In this document: positions 36,601 to 50,000 of the stretch, piece by piece
Position numbering within the stretch: position 1 is the first letter of the stretch
Layout: the number at the start of each line of letters is the position of its first letter
Assembly (NCBI RefSeq): GCF_029931775.1
Contig: NC_079326.1
Span: 4,246,604-4,310,603, forward strand
DNA length: 64,000 nt
Source of the DNA: Euleptes europaea
Taxonomy: Eukaryota > Chordata > Lepidosauria > Squamata > Sphaerodactylidae
Direction: 5' to 3'
The notes under the pieces: generated by a model
Told to the model about the DNA's origin: nothing
Seen by the model: only the letters and a program-made list of their open reading frames with translations
The model's database searches: none
Position numbers and translations under genes: made by a program

Positions 36601-39600
36601 AAAGCATTTAATGTAATCCATTTCAGCATTCTTGGCACATGGAGCTGTTAAATGATGTAAGATGCTTCAGGTCCCCTTTGGGAAGAAAGGCAGTGTACAA
36701 ACAAACAAATAAATAACCAACCAGGAGTTGAAATAAAGCAATTACCTTTTCTTATGGAGGCAGGCAGTGGCAAAAACCCTTGTATTGGTCTGTTGTCTTG
36801 ACAACCATATGGGATGGTCATCATTTGGCTGCAGGGTTGCCTGCTCTGGGTTGCAAAATACCTGGAGATTTTGGGGGTGGAGCCTGAGGAAGGCGGGGTT
36901 TGGGGAAGGGGAGGGACTTCAGTGGGGTATAATGCCATTAAGTCCAACTTCCAAAGTAGCCATTTTATCCAGGTGAATTGATCTCTATCCCTGAAGATCT
37001 GTTGTAATCCCAGGAGATGTCCAGACACCCCCTGGAAGTTGGCACCCCTAGTTGGCTGTGACTTAATAACACTTTACTTACACACAGAGAGAAAGACTGA
37101 AAGTTTGACTCCTGTTCAGGTAGGGTTGCCAACCTCCAGGTGGTGACTGGAGATCTCCTGCTATTACAACTGATCTCCAGGCGACAGAGATCAGTTCCCC
37201 TGGAGAAAATGGCCACTTTGGCAATTGGACTCTACGGCATTGAAGTTCCTCCCTTCCCCAAATCCTGCCATCCTCAGTCTTCCCCCCCCCCAAATCTCCA
37301 GGTGTTTCCCAGCCAGGATTCAGGACTGTGGTCAAGATGGGGTAAAGCAGCTGCATGGCCCCAGCTGGAACACTGTTCTGCCCCACTTAAGACTTAAAAA
37401 AGGGTTTTATTTTTGTGAACTAAAACAGAACTCCATGGCATTTTAAAGACCAACAATACTAATTCCAGCATGAGCTTTCATGAGTTAGAGCTCCCTTTTC
37501 CATTTAAACTATAAGCCCTTGGCCTGGATCCTATGGCATTGCTCACCTTGTGCTTCCTCCAGCCCCTGCCGAGGCTTTCCTCCCTTACAGCACTTCCTTC
37601 ATCTGCCGCTAAGCGCATCTGCTTGAATGAGGGGCCCCTTGGAAAACACTCATCTTGCAATGATCAGCTATGAGCAGAGGAAGGAAGTTCTGCAGCAGGG
37701 GAAAGCTTTCACTTTTTTAAAAAACAAAAACAAAACCCTTTTCACTACTATAAGTGTGGGCAAGACAAGGTACTTAAAGGAGGTAGGTTTGGGTGGGCTG
37801 GCCATTTAACATCCATGGAAATTCCCCCGGGAGCCTGTTGGCCAGGAGCAAGCAGAGCCAAGTCGTGGAGGCCACTTGCCCCAGACCCTTCAACAGCAGT
37901 GATGACGGGGGTCAGCTCACCAATTGCCTCTTTGCAGGAGAAAGCCATGCATGAGTGAATGCCTGTGGTTAGTGCTGCTTAGCTGAGTTTTCTGTCAGCA
38001 CTGTCTTGTAGCACTACTCTGCTTGGCTTTTGCCAGGGCCATTTTAGCTTCCCAGTCTGCAATTGAAAGATGGCTGTTTGAAACTGGAGCAAAATGTCCA
38101 CATGCACACCCCGGAAATGATCAGGGGACAGTCTGGCTTCACCTGGAAATGTTCCTAGTGTGGAAGGCTGGCTGTGGTCCTAATCCAACTGTGCAGATGA
38201 AACAGTAAGTCTTTGATGGTGGTGTGGACAAGCTAGGAGAGATGAGGAGTCAGCCTCTAGATCAGGGGTGGGGAACGTCAGGCCCGGGGGCCGTTTAAGG
38301 CCCAAAAAATCATTTGATCTGGCCCTTTGTGGGTCCCGGCGGATCTCTAGCTCAGAAGGATCTAAGACTGGCGATCCGCCCCCTCCCGCGGACAGGAATA
38401 GCCTCTATTCAAGGCAGATGTTTGTCTTCCCCCTTGCAGAAGAATCCTTAGGTATGGAGCTGCTAAGACTGCCCAACAAACTGTGTTAACCCTTTCCCAC
38501 CTGGGCCGTGGAGAAACGTATTCCCTCTGTACTACAAGAGGGCTGGGGGTGGAAGTGGCGACAATTGAGGGGTTAAAGGGGGCAGGGCCAGAATGTGGGG
38601 GGGTGGGTTCTTAGCCAGTGTGTCCTCATTTCATCCCTGCAGGCGGAGGAAGCAGGAGCCTGCTATAGAATCCGGCCCCGATCATGCGGAGCAGGAGCAA
38701 CTCCGGAGTGTGGCCAGACGGCTACGCCCAGCTGGTGCAACAGACCATCCTGTGTCACCAGGTGGGCGAGTATGCCAACAGTTGGATGCCTGCCTGCTTG
38801 CCCATGCAGGGGGGAGGTCATCTGGGGCAGCTGCCTGCTTGGGGCTTGGTCGGCTAATTTTTAAGTTGATAATTTTGTATGGCCCGCAAATGATGTTATA
38901 AATATCCAAATGGCTCTTGGCAGAAAAAAAGTTCCCCACACCTGCACTAATGTCTGGTTGATGTAGGTCGTGGCTCCTGATTGCATCAAGCAAGCAGAGA
39001 GTAAAGCCCAGCCTGGCAGTCAGCTCAGGTTCAAGTTGTTTTGGTCTCAAGAACCAGCTGGTGGATCAGGTCGCAGTGCAATGCGGTATCAGTAACAGGG
39101 GCCAGGCTGAGTGTGTGCGCCCCACCGGATGCAGCCCGCTCCTCTGCATTCTACCCCGAGGACACCTGATCCCTGCATAATCCCACCAAGCTTCTGTGCA
39201 GGGAGTGGAAAGCAGGAGAGACCTCTGCCCTTCAAAATTCCAGCCCTCCCCACCCTGTTCCTTCAACTTGAAAGCAGCCGTTGATATCAGGATCTCCCTT
39301 TCCCTCCCCATTCGCACCACGAAAGACAGAAATTAAGCTGGATATGTTTGGGGTGTTTTTTTTTTTTTTTTTTTTTTTTTGCAGATGCAGACCACCAAGG
39401 TTTGCTACCTGGTAACAGTTGAACCAGTCTGACCAGTTTGCCAGCTAAGACTGTCACCTGGCTGGGTTTGCTTTCTCCCCCCACCCCCCGCCCAAAACCA
39501 GTTTAAGAATCTAAGAATATGCATACAGCTTCAGAGTTCAGCCCAAAACACCTAGAGATCATCTTTTGCTTGAATTCCTCTTATTTTTCTTCTCCCCACC

Positions 39601-42600
39601 AGCAATATGGGCAAATCACAACAGTGCTTTTCTGCAGGATACAGGAACAAGATCAGAACTGATTGGAGATGGATGCATGTACTCACCAGCCTATAGCAGT
39701 GGCAAATGTTCAGTGTTCTAATGCAGGCCCAAAGTCAGTTTGATCAGATCGTTGCAAACTGTTGCTTTCCATTCTCTAGTGCGATAGAGCAGCCAGACCA
39801 ATTCACAGTAAGGTTGCAACTTTCCCAAAGAATGTTGGGGGTTGAAATTTAGCTGGAATGACAAGTTCCTCCCTTGTGTTTACCAGAATGCTAGGAAGAG
39901 CGAAAGGCAATTTTCTGTCCCATTTTAGGATCGTATTGTGGTTATGTCCATTTAAAGATATTGAGCATCGGCAATATTTGTTAGGGACAGTTTTGCTGTT
40001 TCATCCTTCTTTTGATGAGTAGCTTCAGACTATTTATGCAGTGGTGGAATGGGCCTTTAAAACAGCCTTGGAACTGGTTGATTCAAGGGGTGCATGCGGG
40101 GGCTGCCTTTCGGGGGGCCCTTGGCTCAGCCTGCTTCTGGCCATCTGTGGCAGTTACAGTCATGGCCAACGCATAAGCTTCACAGGGCTGCCTGACTAGT
40201 CAGTCTGATTCAGAATGTGGCCTAAATTAGACTTTTGCTTCAATCCAACTGAGCCCTTCCTTTGTTCATGGTCACTTTACCATGTGCTGGACTCTGTTTG
40301 GATCCATTTGACATTGAATCCCAACAATTTGCCAGTTTACTTGAGTAAGCTGCCTTAAAATGTAAGAAGTCATGTAGGGACAGTGCAGGATTCTGCTTTA
40401 ACCCCCTTCCCAATCTAGACATTTTTAAAAAAAATTGATAGCTGCTAGCATTTCCATTCTGATTAGCAAGAGGAATAAGAATTTGGCCAGCACTTTCCTG
40501 CCTTGGTTTGCTGACAAATTCCACGTTCAAGGAATTGTTTATGCTTTCTGTAATTTATAACCTGTCTAGTGTTTATATGCCCAGACTATATTTGCCTGGT
40601 TGTAATGCAGGTCACTGGAGCCATCTTCAGGGCATACTGTAATATTGCACCCAAGATGAAGAAATTTTTAGAAACTAGAAACGTACTTCATTAATTCATA
40701 AGGTCGCCATAAGTCAGAGGTGATTTGATGGCATTTTAACACACACAGAGAGAAAATTACTTCTGGAAGGAGTGGGGCATTTAATGCCCTGCTTTTGCAT
40801 GAAAACATTGTTTCTTGTATCTAACTTTATTGGGGTTTTTTGTTTTTTTACAGAAGCACTACCTAGGACAAAAAAAATTACAGGAAACAAATGTGGTGTA
40901 GTGGTTAGAACATTGGTTTAGGGAGATTGAGGTTCAAGTGTCCACTCAACCAGGAAGCTAACGGGTGGACCTTGGGCCACTCATTTTCTCTCCGCCTAAA
41001 CTACTTCACAAGGTTGTTGTGAGGTGAATTAAGGGGACCATCCTGACCTACTTGGAGTGAGCATGGGATAAACATTCCATAAACATTCATCATCTTTCAG
41101 GGAAGACATGAGTCAATGTTTGGGCTCTGAAAATAGGGTTGCCAGGTCCTCCCTGGCCACCAGCGGGGGATGGGTGATAAGGTTGCCAGATCCAGGTTGG
41201 GAAAGTCCTTAAGATTGGGGGATGGAGCCTATGGAGGACAGGGACCTCAGTGGGATACAATACCATAGAGTCCACCCTCCAAAGCATCAGTTTTCTCCAA
41301 GAGAACTGTAGTCTAGAGACAAGGTGAAATTCCAGAGGATCCCCAGGTCCCTCCTGGAGGTTGGCATCCCTACTTGAAAAGCATTTGTTTCTGTGGAGGA
41401 AAGCTGAATAATAATGGTAAGGTGTGCTCTGAGTTCATAAGGGCTGTCCACCTCAGTGTAGGTTGGTCACTGAGCATTGTGCAAGGATTTTGATACATTA
41501 TAGAATTAAGCAAAATAAAGTCCGAAATGCATACCATTTTGCTAAAGTGGGATACATCTGTTGTGATTTAGCAAACCTGCTGACAACTCTTTTGATCATG
41601 AGGCTTCAATGGGTGTTGTTTTGTTTTGATTTTTAACCTGTGCTCCCAGATTCCTTTGCAGCTGTGCTGCCCATCTAATGTGTTGGGAAAGGGTTGCATC
41701 ATTTTACCAACACACTTCTGACATTATACCTGTTCCGCAGTAAACCCGAAGCACTACAGTTGCAAGCCTATGTGTCTGTACTTGGAATAAACTTTTATTG
41801 AATTAAGTGGGAGGGGTAGGGCCATGGCATGGTGGTAGAACATCTGTTTTCATGCAGAAGGTCACAGGTTCAATCCCTGGCACTTCCAGTTAAAAGCATC
41901 AGAGAGTAACTGATGTAAAATGCCTCTATCTGAGACCCTGGGGAACTGCTGCCGGTCAAAGTAGACAATACAGACCTTGACAAACCATAGAATAAGACAG
42001 ATTCGTGAGATTGCAGAGGGTCAAACTGACCTCCACTGACCTAAAGCAGTGTTAACAGTTATGGTAATATTCATGGGGAACATACAGAAGAAGCTGGGAG
42101 TAAAGAAGACAGAAGCAAGGTCAGCACTTGTTCTAGCCTTTTCATTTCAAGTTGAAAAGGAGCTCTGTGATATGAGTCCAGTAAGAGAAACCTGTTTACC
42201 TTGCTGTATGACACTATGACAAACTAACAGCTAGTCTGTCAGCTGTAGAGATCAAACCACTCAGCACTACTCATTCCAAAGCACTTCTATTGCTGGAAAG
42301 TATTGGGGGAAGGAGTGAAGGTAATTGCTCAAGTTAGGAACAGGACTTCACACAATCAGACAAATAATAGCATTTAAATATTTTTATGCGCAATAATGAC
42401 AATGTGAACTTTTTGCATGCGATCACTAATCACCATCAGAAGAATCCAGTGTGGTGCTATTCTGGGCACTGTGGAGCCTGCACACCAGGGTCCTTTTGTG
42501 GCCCAACTGTCCCCTTCAGGTTGCACAGAACTGCCAGCTTTTGGCTGTTTCAGCTCCTGTGCTTTTAACTGCAGTGTGATACCCAGTAACCTAGCAAGTG

Positions 42601-44037
42601 AATCATTTCCCAAAACTTTATTTTACATCTAGAACAGCTTTGCTTGCTATATTTCTGTGTGTGAAGTTGGTGTTAAAGGTAGAAGAAGAGTTGGTTTTTA
42701 TATGCCGACTTTCTCTACCACTTAAGGGAGACTCAAACTGGCCTACAATCACCTTCCCTTCCCCTCCCCACAACAGACAACCTGTGAGGTAGGTGAGGCT
42801 GAGAGAGCTGTGACTAGCCCTAGGTCACCCAGCTGGCTTCCAACCTTCCAAATTCTTGTATACAGGATAGTAGCTCAGCATACTTTACTCATCCTGTCCT
42901 CAAGGTTTTCCTCCATCCTCAGGGTTCTTATTGGCACAAGGTGTGTATGTGTTTGTTTTGGCCACTCGTCCCTTGCATTTTTATGTGTCCCGGTGCTCTG
43001 AAGCTCCATGAGTAGCCGTGAAAATAGATCTGTACATGATAATTATCTACCTGAAATAATCCAGTTTAAGAGAACATGACCTTACTCTCATTTTGGAAGA
43101 GGTGATCAGAACATCTTTTAAATTCTGGGGGACAGAGTATATAACCGTGTTGGCGAACCTATGGCACGCGTGCCACTTCCGGCACGCGTAGCCCTCTCTG
43201 CCGGCACGCGCGGTTCCTCCAAGCCGCTGGCCTTTCCGGCTCTGCCCCTCCCCGGACGGGGGAGGCTGTAGCCCAGGGGTGGGGAACCTCCGACATCACT
43301 GGCGGTGGCCCCCGGACTCTCCCACAGAAGCCGCCGCCATTGCCGCCGCTGGAGGGAGCGTGCGCGGCCGGCCAGGCGGGTGGGAGAGCGGGGAACAGAA
43401 GCCGGGCGCCCACACTCGGCATGGCCGGCGGCCTCTCCGGCGCCCTCTGGGCCTGTGCGGGCGGAGGGGCGTGGCTGGCCGGTGGGCGCGAAGGAGGCGC
43501 CCTCTGCCCCACTTTGCTCGCCTCTCGCCGCATCCCCCCCTTGGGGCAGGCAGGCCGGGTGGGAGATCCCCTCCGGGCGGGGGGCTTGAGCAAGGCAGGC
43601 AGGCAGAGAGGGGCGCTGAGCTAGGCTGGGCTCCCTCCCTCCTTCCTTCCCTCTGCGCCAGACGGGCCTCCTTTCCACCGGAGCTCCACTCTGAAAGGGG
43701 TGGGCGGAGGCGGCGAGGCCCAGCCGGGCGGGGGATCCTCCTCCTGCTGCTGCTCCACCCGGGCACGTGGGAGGCGGCCGGGGGGGCCCCGTGCACAGGC
43801 GAAGGGCGCGGTGGCAGGGCTGGTGGCTGGTGAGCCGTGGGGCGGGAAGTCAGGCGGAGGCTCTGGGGCGCCTCCTTCCCCTCCCTCGCTGGCGGTGGGC
43901 CCAGCTGGGCGGGGACAGCTGTCAGCGGGGCAGGGCACCAAGCCTCTGCGGGAAGGGAAGGGTCTCCCGGCGCCCGTGCGCTGCGGGCTGTTCTGCGCGC
44001 AAGCCCCCCTTCTCTGCTGCGGGCTGAGGGAGGAGGG

Positions 44038-44071
<34 letters not shown>

Positions 44072-47000
44072 AGCGGGAAGGCTTTCCTGTCTCTGGCCAT
44101 TCATGCATGGGATGTTTTGCCTTGGATTTGCCGCTCTGTAGATGCACATTTTCCCCATCCAAATTCTCAAAACTCATCAGTAAGTCCCCGTGCAGAGTTT
44201 TGAGAATCCGGATGGGGAAAATGTGCATCTGGAGAGTGGCAAATCCAAGGCAAAACCTCCCATGCATAAATGGCCTCTTTCTTTCTCTGTCTCCCTCTGT
44301 CCTTTTCTTTCCCTACTTTTCTTTCTCTCCCTCGCTCCATTTCTTTCTCCCTTTCTCTCTCTTTTTCTTTCTTTCTTTTTCTCCCTCCCTCCCTTCCCTT
44401 CTTTCCTTCCTTCCTTCTTTCCCTCCAGAGGCTTCTCCTGCGCCCTCTGGGTCGGTGCGGGCGGAGGGGCGTGCAGTCCTTTTCCACCTTTGAAGTGCCC
44501 ACAAGCCATCCTCCAAACACCTTTCCATTTGTCTTGATATGTAGAGAGAAAACACTAAGGAACTAGTTGCCAATCTCCAGGTACTATATGAGAAGGCAAC
44601 ACGTGGCTCAAAATTAAAAAATTACAACATAAACTACCAATGGAGAATTGTAAGCATATATTATAAAGTCAAACACTAACAAAACAACAACAAAACCAAA
44701 CGTTTTAGAGGCCTCGCAGGGCTTAAGGCTAATTAGCTTACAAATTCAACTCAAATGTAGCCAGCCAGCTTAAAGGTAACATATAATCACAACTCAAAAG
44801 TAGCCAACCGGCTTGAAATGTTTCTGAGCCTCGCAGGGCTTAAGGCTGAGCTAATTAGCTTCTATTCAACTCAAATTATAGCCAACAGGCTTAATAATAA
44901 TCACAAAGAGTAGCGAAATAGTAATAATGAGAGAGGTCCATAATAGGGTCTGTCGCAAAGATAGGGTCAGGTACTAGCTGGAGATCTCCTGCTATTACAA
45001 GTGATCTCCAGCCAATAGACATCAGTTCCCCTGGAGAAAATGGCCACTTTGGCAATTGGACTCTATGGCACTGAAGTCCCTCCCCAAACCCCGTCCTCCT
45101 CAGGCGCCATCCCAAAAACCTCCCACTCATGGCGAAGAGGAACTTGGCAACCCTAGCCTCTTCCTCTGGGGGTGGTATTCAGGTTATATTGCCGCATTGG
45201 CACTCGGCGATAAATAAGTGGGTTTTCGGTTGCAGTTTGTCACTCGGTCTCTAAAAGGTTCACCATCACTGGTATATAAGTATACAAAGCAAAGTGCAAT
45301 TAACAAGCCCTTGGGGTTAAATTGGATTTTTTAATGTATGTATTTATTTAGTACTTTTAGCCTGCTCTTTCTTCAAAGAGCTCAGTGTGGTATATAACAT
45401 TCTTCTCTCCTGCATTTTATCCTCACAACCCTGTGAAGTAGATTAGACTGAGATAGAATGACGGGTGCAAACTCCATGGCAGAGTGGGGGATTTGAACCT
45501 GGGTCTTCCAGATCATAGTCTGACTCCCTAACCACTATACCACTCTGACTGACTAGATTGCATCCAGGAGAACATGTCTGTGCCTTTATATTCTCAGGTG
45601 CAACAAGAGGTCAGACAGCTGTGGCTCCTTCACTGATCCTGCTCATTCGACTTGTGCAGGCATCTCCTCTACCTCCTTTCACTAGCAGGACTCCAGCGAG
45701 ATGGAAGGGGCTGATGACAGGTCTAGTTTTGTAGATGTGCATATGCAGCTGTCTCCCACTGTATCAGGGAATTTTGGCCAGAGAACTACCCCAGGAAGAG
45801 AGAGAGAAAGATTCAAAATCAAATGGAGAAAAGGTCTTCGTGGAACTGAGCAAAAATAGATTATCCTCTCCAGTAAGCTTTTCCAACACATGCTTAGTGC
45901 AAACTGGGTCAGCTGTGACTGCTCGGATTCCGGGGGGATTTGACGAACGGAGAGTGGGAACGAGGCCCCGGGCTTCCCATCCATAGCACTCTTCAAGATT
46001 TCCCTCCAACGTAGAGCTCTCAGCTGCCCAAGCGCCGGCAGTGAAGCCTGGTGGTGGTGCTGGATTCCAAAGCCACCGGGGCAGGGGCTAGAACCTATTT
46101 TAAATCTAGAACCAAAAATAACCCTCTTTTGCTCTGAGGGATGCATTAAAGGTCACAAGTAAGCTAAGTATAGGCTGTCACCAAGTTGCTCCTATATATA
46201 AACCTTTCTGAAAACCACCATCTGTTAATAAGATCATGTTGGTCCGGATCAGACGATATGAATATAGAAGCAAAGAGCTTCGGAAACAGTGTGTCAGTTT
46301 TCCTTGGAGGAATTCAGCACAGCAAGAAGGAGAACAAGGGCCTCTAGAATCATTAACACAATGGGCAAGCTTTGGAGTTCTCCAGAACACTTCATCAGGC
46401 TGGGTGTTAAGGGGGGGGGTCAGGCCATGATCCTGAGTGCTCCTGTTAGAGAGTCAAGCAGCCTCGGGAAGCGCTGGCACATGTGGCAGAGCCGCTTTAG
46501 CCTTGAGGGAAGGAGAGAAGGGGAGCAGTGAGCACCTCTACTGTCAATATAAAAACCAACGGCCTCAAGATTGCAGCCTGAAACTATTTTTCCCTCCCCC
46601 TTTAAACATCCAACTGCATGAAAAGTTCTGGAGCACTCAAAAGCTTGCACTTTATTTGTGTCATTTGGAATTAACAAGAATTAATCAACTACAGTAAACG
46701 AATTAAACAGTTACATTAAACAACTATAAGCAACTACCAGCCAGGATATCTAGAAAGATATACCCTTGGTGATCAATCTCTGTGGACAAAGTAGATAGAT
46801 GCTGACATTTTGCCTGTTTGTGAAGATCCTGAATGCATGTTTCTTAAAACTCTTGATAAGGCTGGCCATATATTACCAACATTTGGATCAATTGCAGCAT
46901 TGCAGGAAAATTAACAGTATTGTGAATTCATAAACTGGGGATTTTGCTGCATTTTTATCCCATCCTTCCTCCAAGGAGCTCAAGGTGGCACAAATGGTTC

Positions 47001-50000
47001 TTCCCCGTTTTATCTTTGCATCAGTTCTGTGATATAGGTAAAATGAGCGAATGACTAGACTAAGGGCACCCAGTGACTAGGTCTGAGCCTAGGTCTCCCC
47101 AAGGTAGGATTGCCAGGTCCCTCTTTGCCACTGGCAGGAGGTTTTTGGGGGCAGAGACTGAGAAGGACGGGGTTTGGAGAGGGGAGGGACTTCAATGTCA
47201 TAGAGTTCAATTGCCAAAGCAGCCATTTTCTCCAGGGGAACTGATCTCTGTCAGCTGGAGATAAGTTGTAATATCAGGAGTTCTCCAGCTAGTACCTGGA
47301 GGTTGACAACCCTACCCCAAGGGTAGTCTGATACTCTAAAATACTATACCAAACTGACTAACTTTGCACAAAGATCTCAAAATGCTGGTGGAATTCAAGT
47401 GCCTGTGTAGTGGCAGCCATTTCATTATCTGATGTAATTTGTCTTTGGTTTCGGGAGGTTTCTTTCTCCCCCTTGCCCCCTTCCAGGGGAATCTATTTAA
47501 TATGTCTGTGTATAAGGAGACTGCCCTGACCTGGATGGCCCAGGCTAGCCTGATCTCGTCAGATCTCAGAAGCTAAGCAGGGTCAGCCCTGGTTAGTATT
47601 TGGATGGGAGACCACCAAGGAATACCAGGGTTGCTGTGCAGAGGAAGGCACTGGCAAACCACCTCTGTTGGTCTCTTGCCATGAAAACCCCAAAAAGGGG
47701 TCACCATAAGTCGGCTGCGACTTGACGGCACTTTACACACACACACATAAGGAGACTACAAAAACTGATGTTTGACAACCACCTGATTAACTTCATTGTA
47801 TGTGGCAGTGCCAAATGTGAACAATTAAATTGTTGTTTCTAGAACACATTGTCCTCTTCACACCGTACAGCTTTGCTGTACAAGTCACTGATGAATTAAT
47901 CTGCTGCTGGAGAAACAGTTGAATATACAAAGCTGATTTCTACAGAAGCCAAGAGCCATTGGCCTGTCTCACGCGGGGCTGTCTGCGCTGTCTAGCAGCT
48001 GTTCTCCAGGGTCTCAAGCACTGAAAGGTCCTTCCCACCACCTGCTGCCTGATATCCTTTAACTGGAGATGCCAGGGATTGAACCTTGGACCTTCTGAAT
48101 GCAAACCATGTCCTCTACCACTAAGATATGGCCCCTTCCCAACTGACAGACTTCCAGCCTGTGGCTTGAAAGGGCAACCTGGAGTCCTTCCCTGGCCGCA
48201 AATCTGCCGCCACTCTTCACTGAGAGCACTTCCCAAGCATCAAAGGCAGCCCATTGTCCCTCGCAATGTCTGCTTTGACATTTTATGACCTATTACAAGA
48301 ACCTCTTTGATGGCAGAATCACTTTCCCACAATGATACCCAGGTGCAAACCATTGTGAGTGACTTCCAGACAGGATGTGGTGCATGTAGCACCTACTGTT
48401 CTCAGGACATAGTCCAGTAAAGCCAGTGTTGTGGCTATATAATATATATAATCCACTAGATCATATATAATCCAGTAGATTTACTCTACTGACAGATGGG
48501 TGTTTCCATACAAAATCAATATTAAAAAAGATAACAGATAGAAGCCACTAAAAACACTTTGAAGTGCCAGGGGAGATAAATTAATGGGAAAGGCCTTCTG
48601 GAATGAGAAAGTTTTCAACTAGCTCCAGAAAGCCTCTAGAGAAGGAAGCATTCACGATGCAGATGGGGGAGGGGTGAGTTCCATAAAGCAGGGACAGTCA
48701 ATGAGAAATCTCTAGTACAGGTTAAAAAGGTAAAGGTCCCCTGTGCAAGCACCCATGGGGTGACGTCACATCCCGACGTTTCCAAGGCAGACTTTGTTTG
48801 CGGGGTGGTTTGCCAGTGCCTTCCCCAGTCATCTTCCCTTTACCCCCAGCAAGCTGGGTACTCATTTGACCGACCTCGGAAGGATGGAAGGCTGAGTCAA
48901 CCTTGAGCCGGCTACCTGAACCTGACTTCCGTCGGGATCGAACTCAGGTCGTGAGCAGAGCTTTTGACTGCAGTACTGCAGTTTAACACTCTGCGCCACG
49001 GGGCTCTAGTACAGGTTACCATTGATCTAATTTTGCCAGCCAGAGGTTATCACATGGATTCCCTTGGCCAACCTGAGAGCACAAGCTGGAAGATGGAGGT
49101 GGTCCGCTGGATACTTGGACCCGAGCTGTTTAGGGCTTAAAAGATTATCAACACACTGAATAGATAACATTTACCAACTCTAGGACATGATGAGCCCAGT
49201 TGTTTCTTATTGATGACCTATTTATTTTCTGATTCTGCTGGAAAATTTTGGTTTCAATAGATATGGGCCGTATTGACTGAAGAAGAAAATGAAACAGGAA
49301 CTATCAGCTGGCATTCCTGTCTTGTAATTTTGCTGTGTGACTTTGTTAAGAATTATTACTTATTATGAATGCAGTTTTTGATGTGTGACTTCGTAAATAG
49401 TTTTTTCACACATTTGATACTGATGTAAAGATGAATTGTCTGTCATAGTGTGACACAAATTTAATTATTTTTGTATTTCACTTTTCATAATTTTTACACA
49501 CATTTTTTGCAAAACCCTTTTTCTTTGAATTCTTGTTGTTGACCTTGGGTACTGTGTACCTTTGCCTCTCTGATGTTTTGAGGTCTTCCTTTACCCCTTT
49601 CTACTTGCTTAAAAGGTAGAGTTGCCAACCTCCAGGTACTAGCTGGAGATCTCCTGCTATTACAACTGATCTCCAGCCAATAGAGATCAGTTTACCTGGA
49701 GAAAATGGCTGGTTTGGCAATTGGTCTCTATGGCATTGAAGTCCCTCCCCAAACCCAGCCCCCCTTAGGCTCCGCCCCATAAACCTCCCGCCAGTGGCGA
49801 AGACCTGGCAACCCAATTTAATTGGGACCTGGCAACCCAATTAAAAGGTTATCAACAGTACTTTGTACTGGAGTCAGAAGCAAGCTGATAGCCGCTGTAA
49901 TTGGCTGAGAATAGGCATGATATGCTGACACTGTGGCCTGCTGCTCCCATAGGTGATCACCATAGCTCAGTGCATTTTCAGCACTTAGCAATCATTTGGG

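Larger units (their letters stand above)
43145..45271 (+). mobile_element. Composite hAT element, 2.1 kb, exact 8-bp duplication
   Basis: The left end CCGTGTTGGCGAACCTATGG and the right end AAAGGTTCACCATCACTG are inverted repeats (core GAACCT/AGGTTC). GTATATAA lies exactly at 43137-43144 and 45272-45279. Subterminal sequences (GGCACGCGTGCCACTTCCGG; CACTCGGCGATAAATAAGTG) are, from memory, typical of this family. Inside are another hAT left end (43274), a CpG-rich block (43280-44050), a foldback MITE (44096-44279), a pyrimidine tract, and a MITE split by a further insertion (44574-45155). I see no transposase. Confidence 0.88.

Noticed and set aside
38684-38761. A functional PHKA gene starting here
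   Set aside because: Only one 26-codon exon is present, inside hAT ends. No further PHKA exon follows in the window.
41817-41900. A tRNA gene
   Set aside because: A and B boxes are present but no acceptor stem closes, and the same head recurs in other SINEs.
43118-44267. Long frames (up to 323 codons) in the composite hAT
   Set aside because: They lie in CpG-rich and simple-sequence DNA, are Pro/Arg/Gly-rich and overlap on both strands.
47544-47640. A 5S rRNA gene
   Set aside because: Only the first ~110 bp resemble 5S, followed by a SINE body and tail. Decayed siblings at 35505 and 63787 show it is an interspersed repeat.
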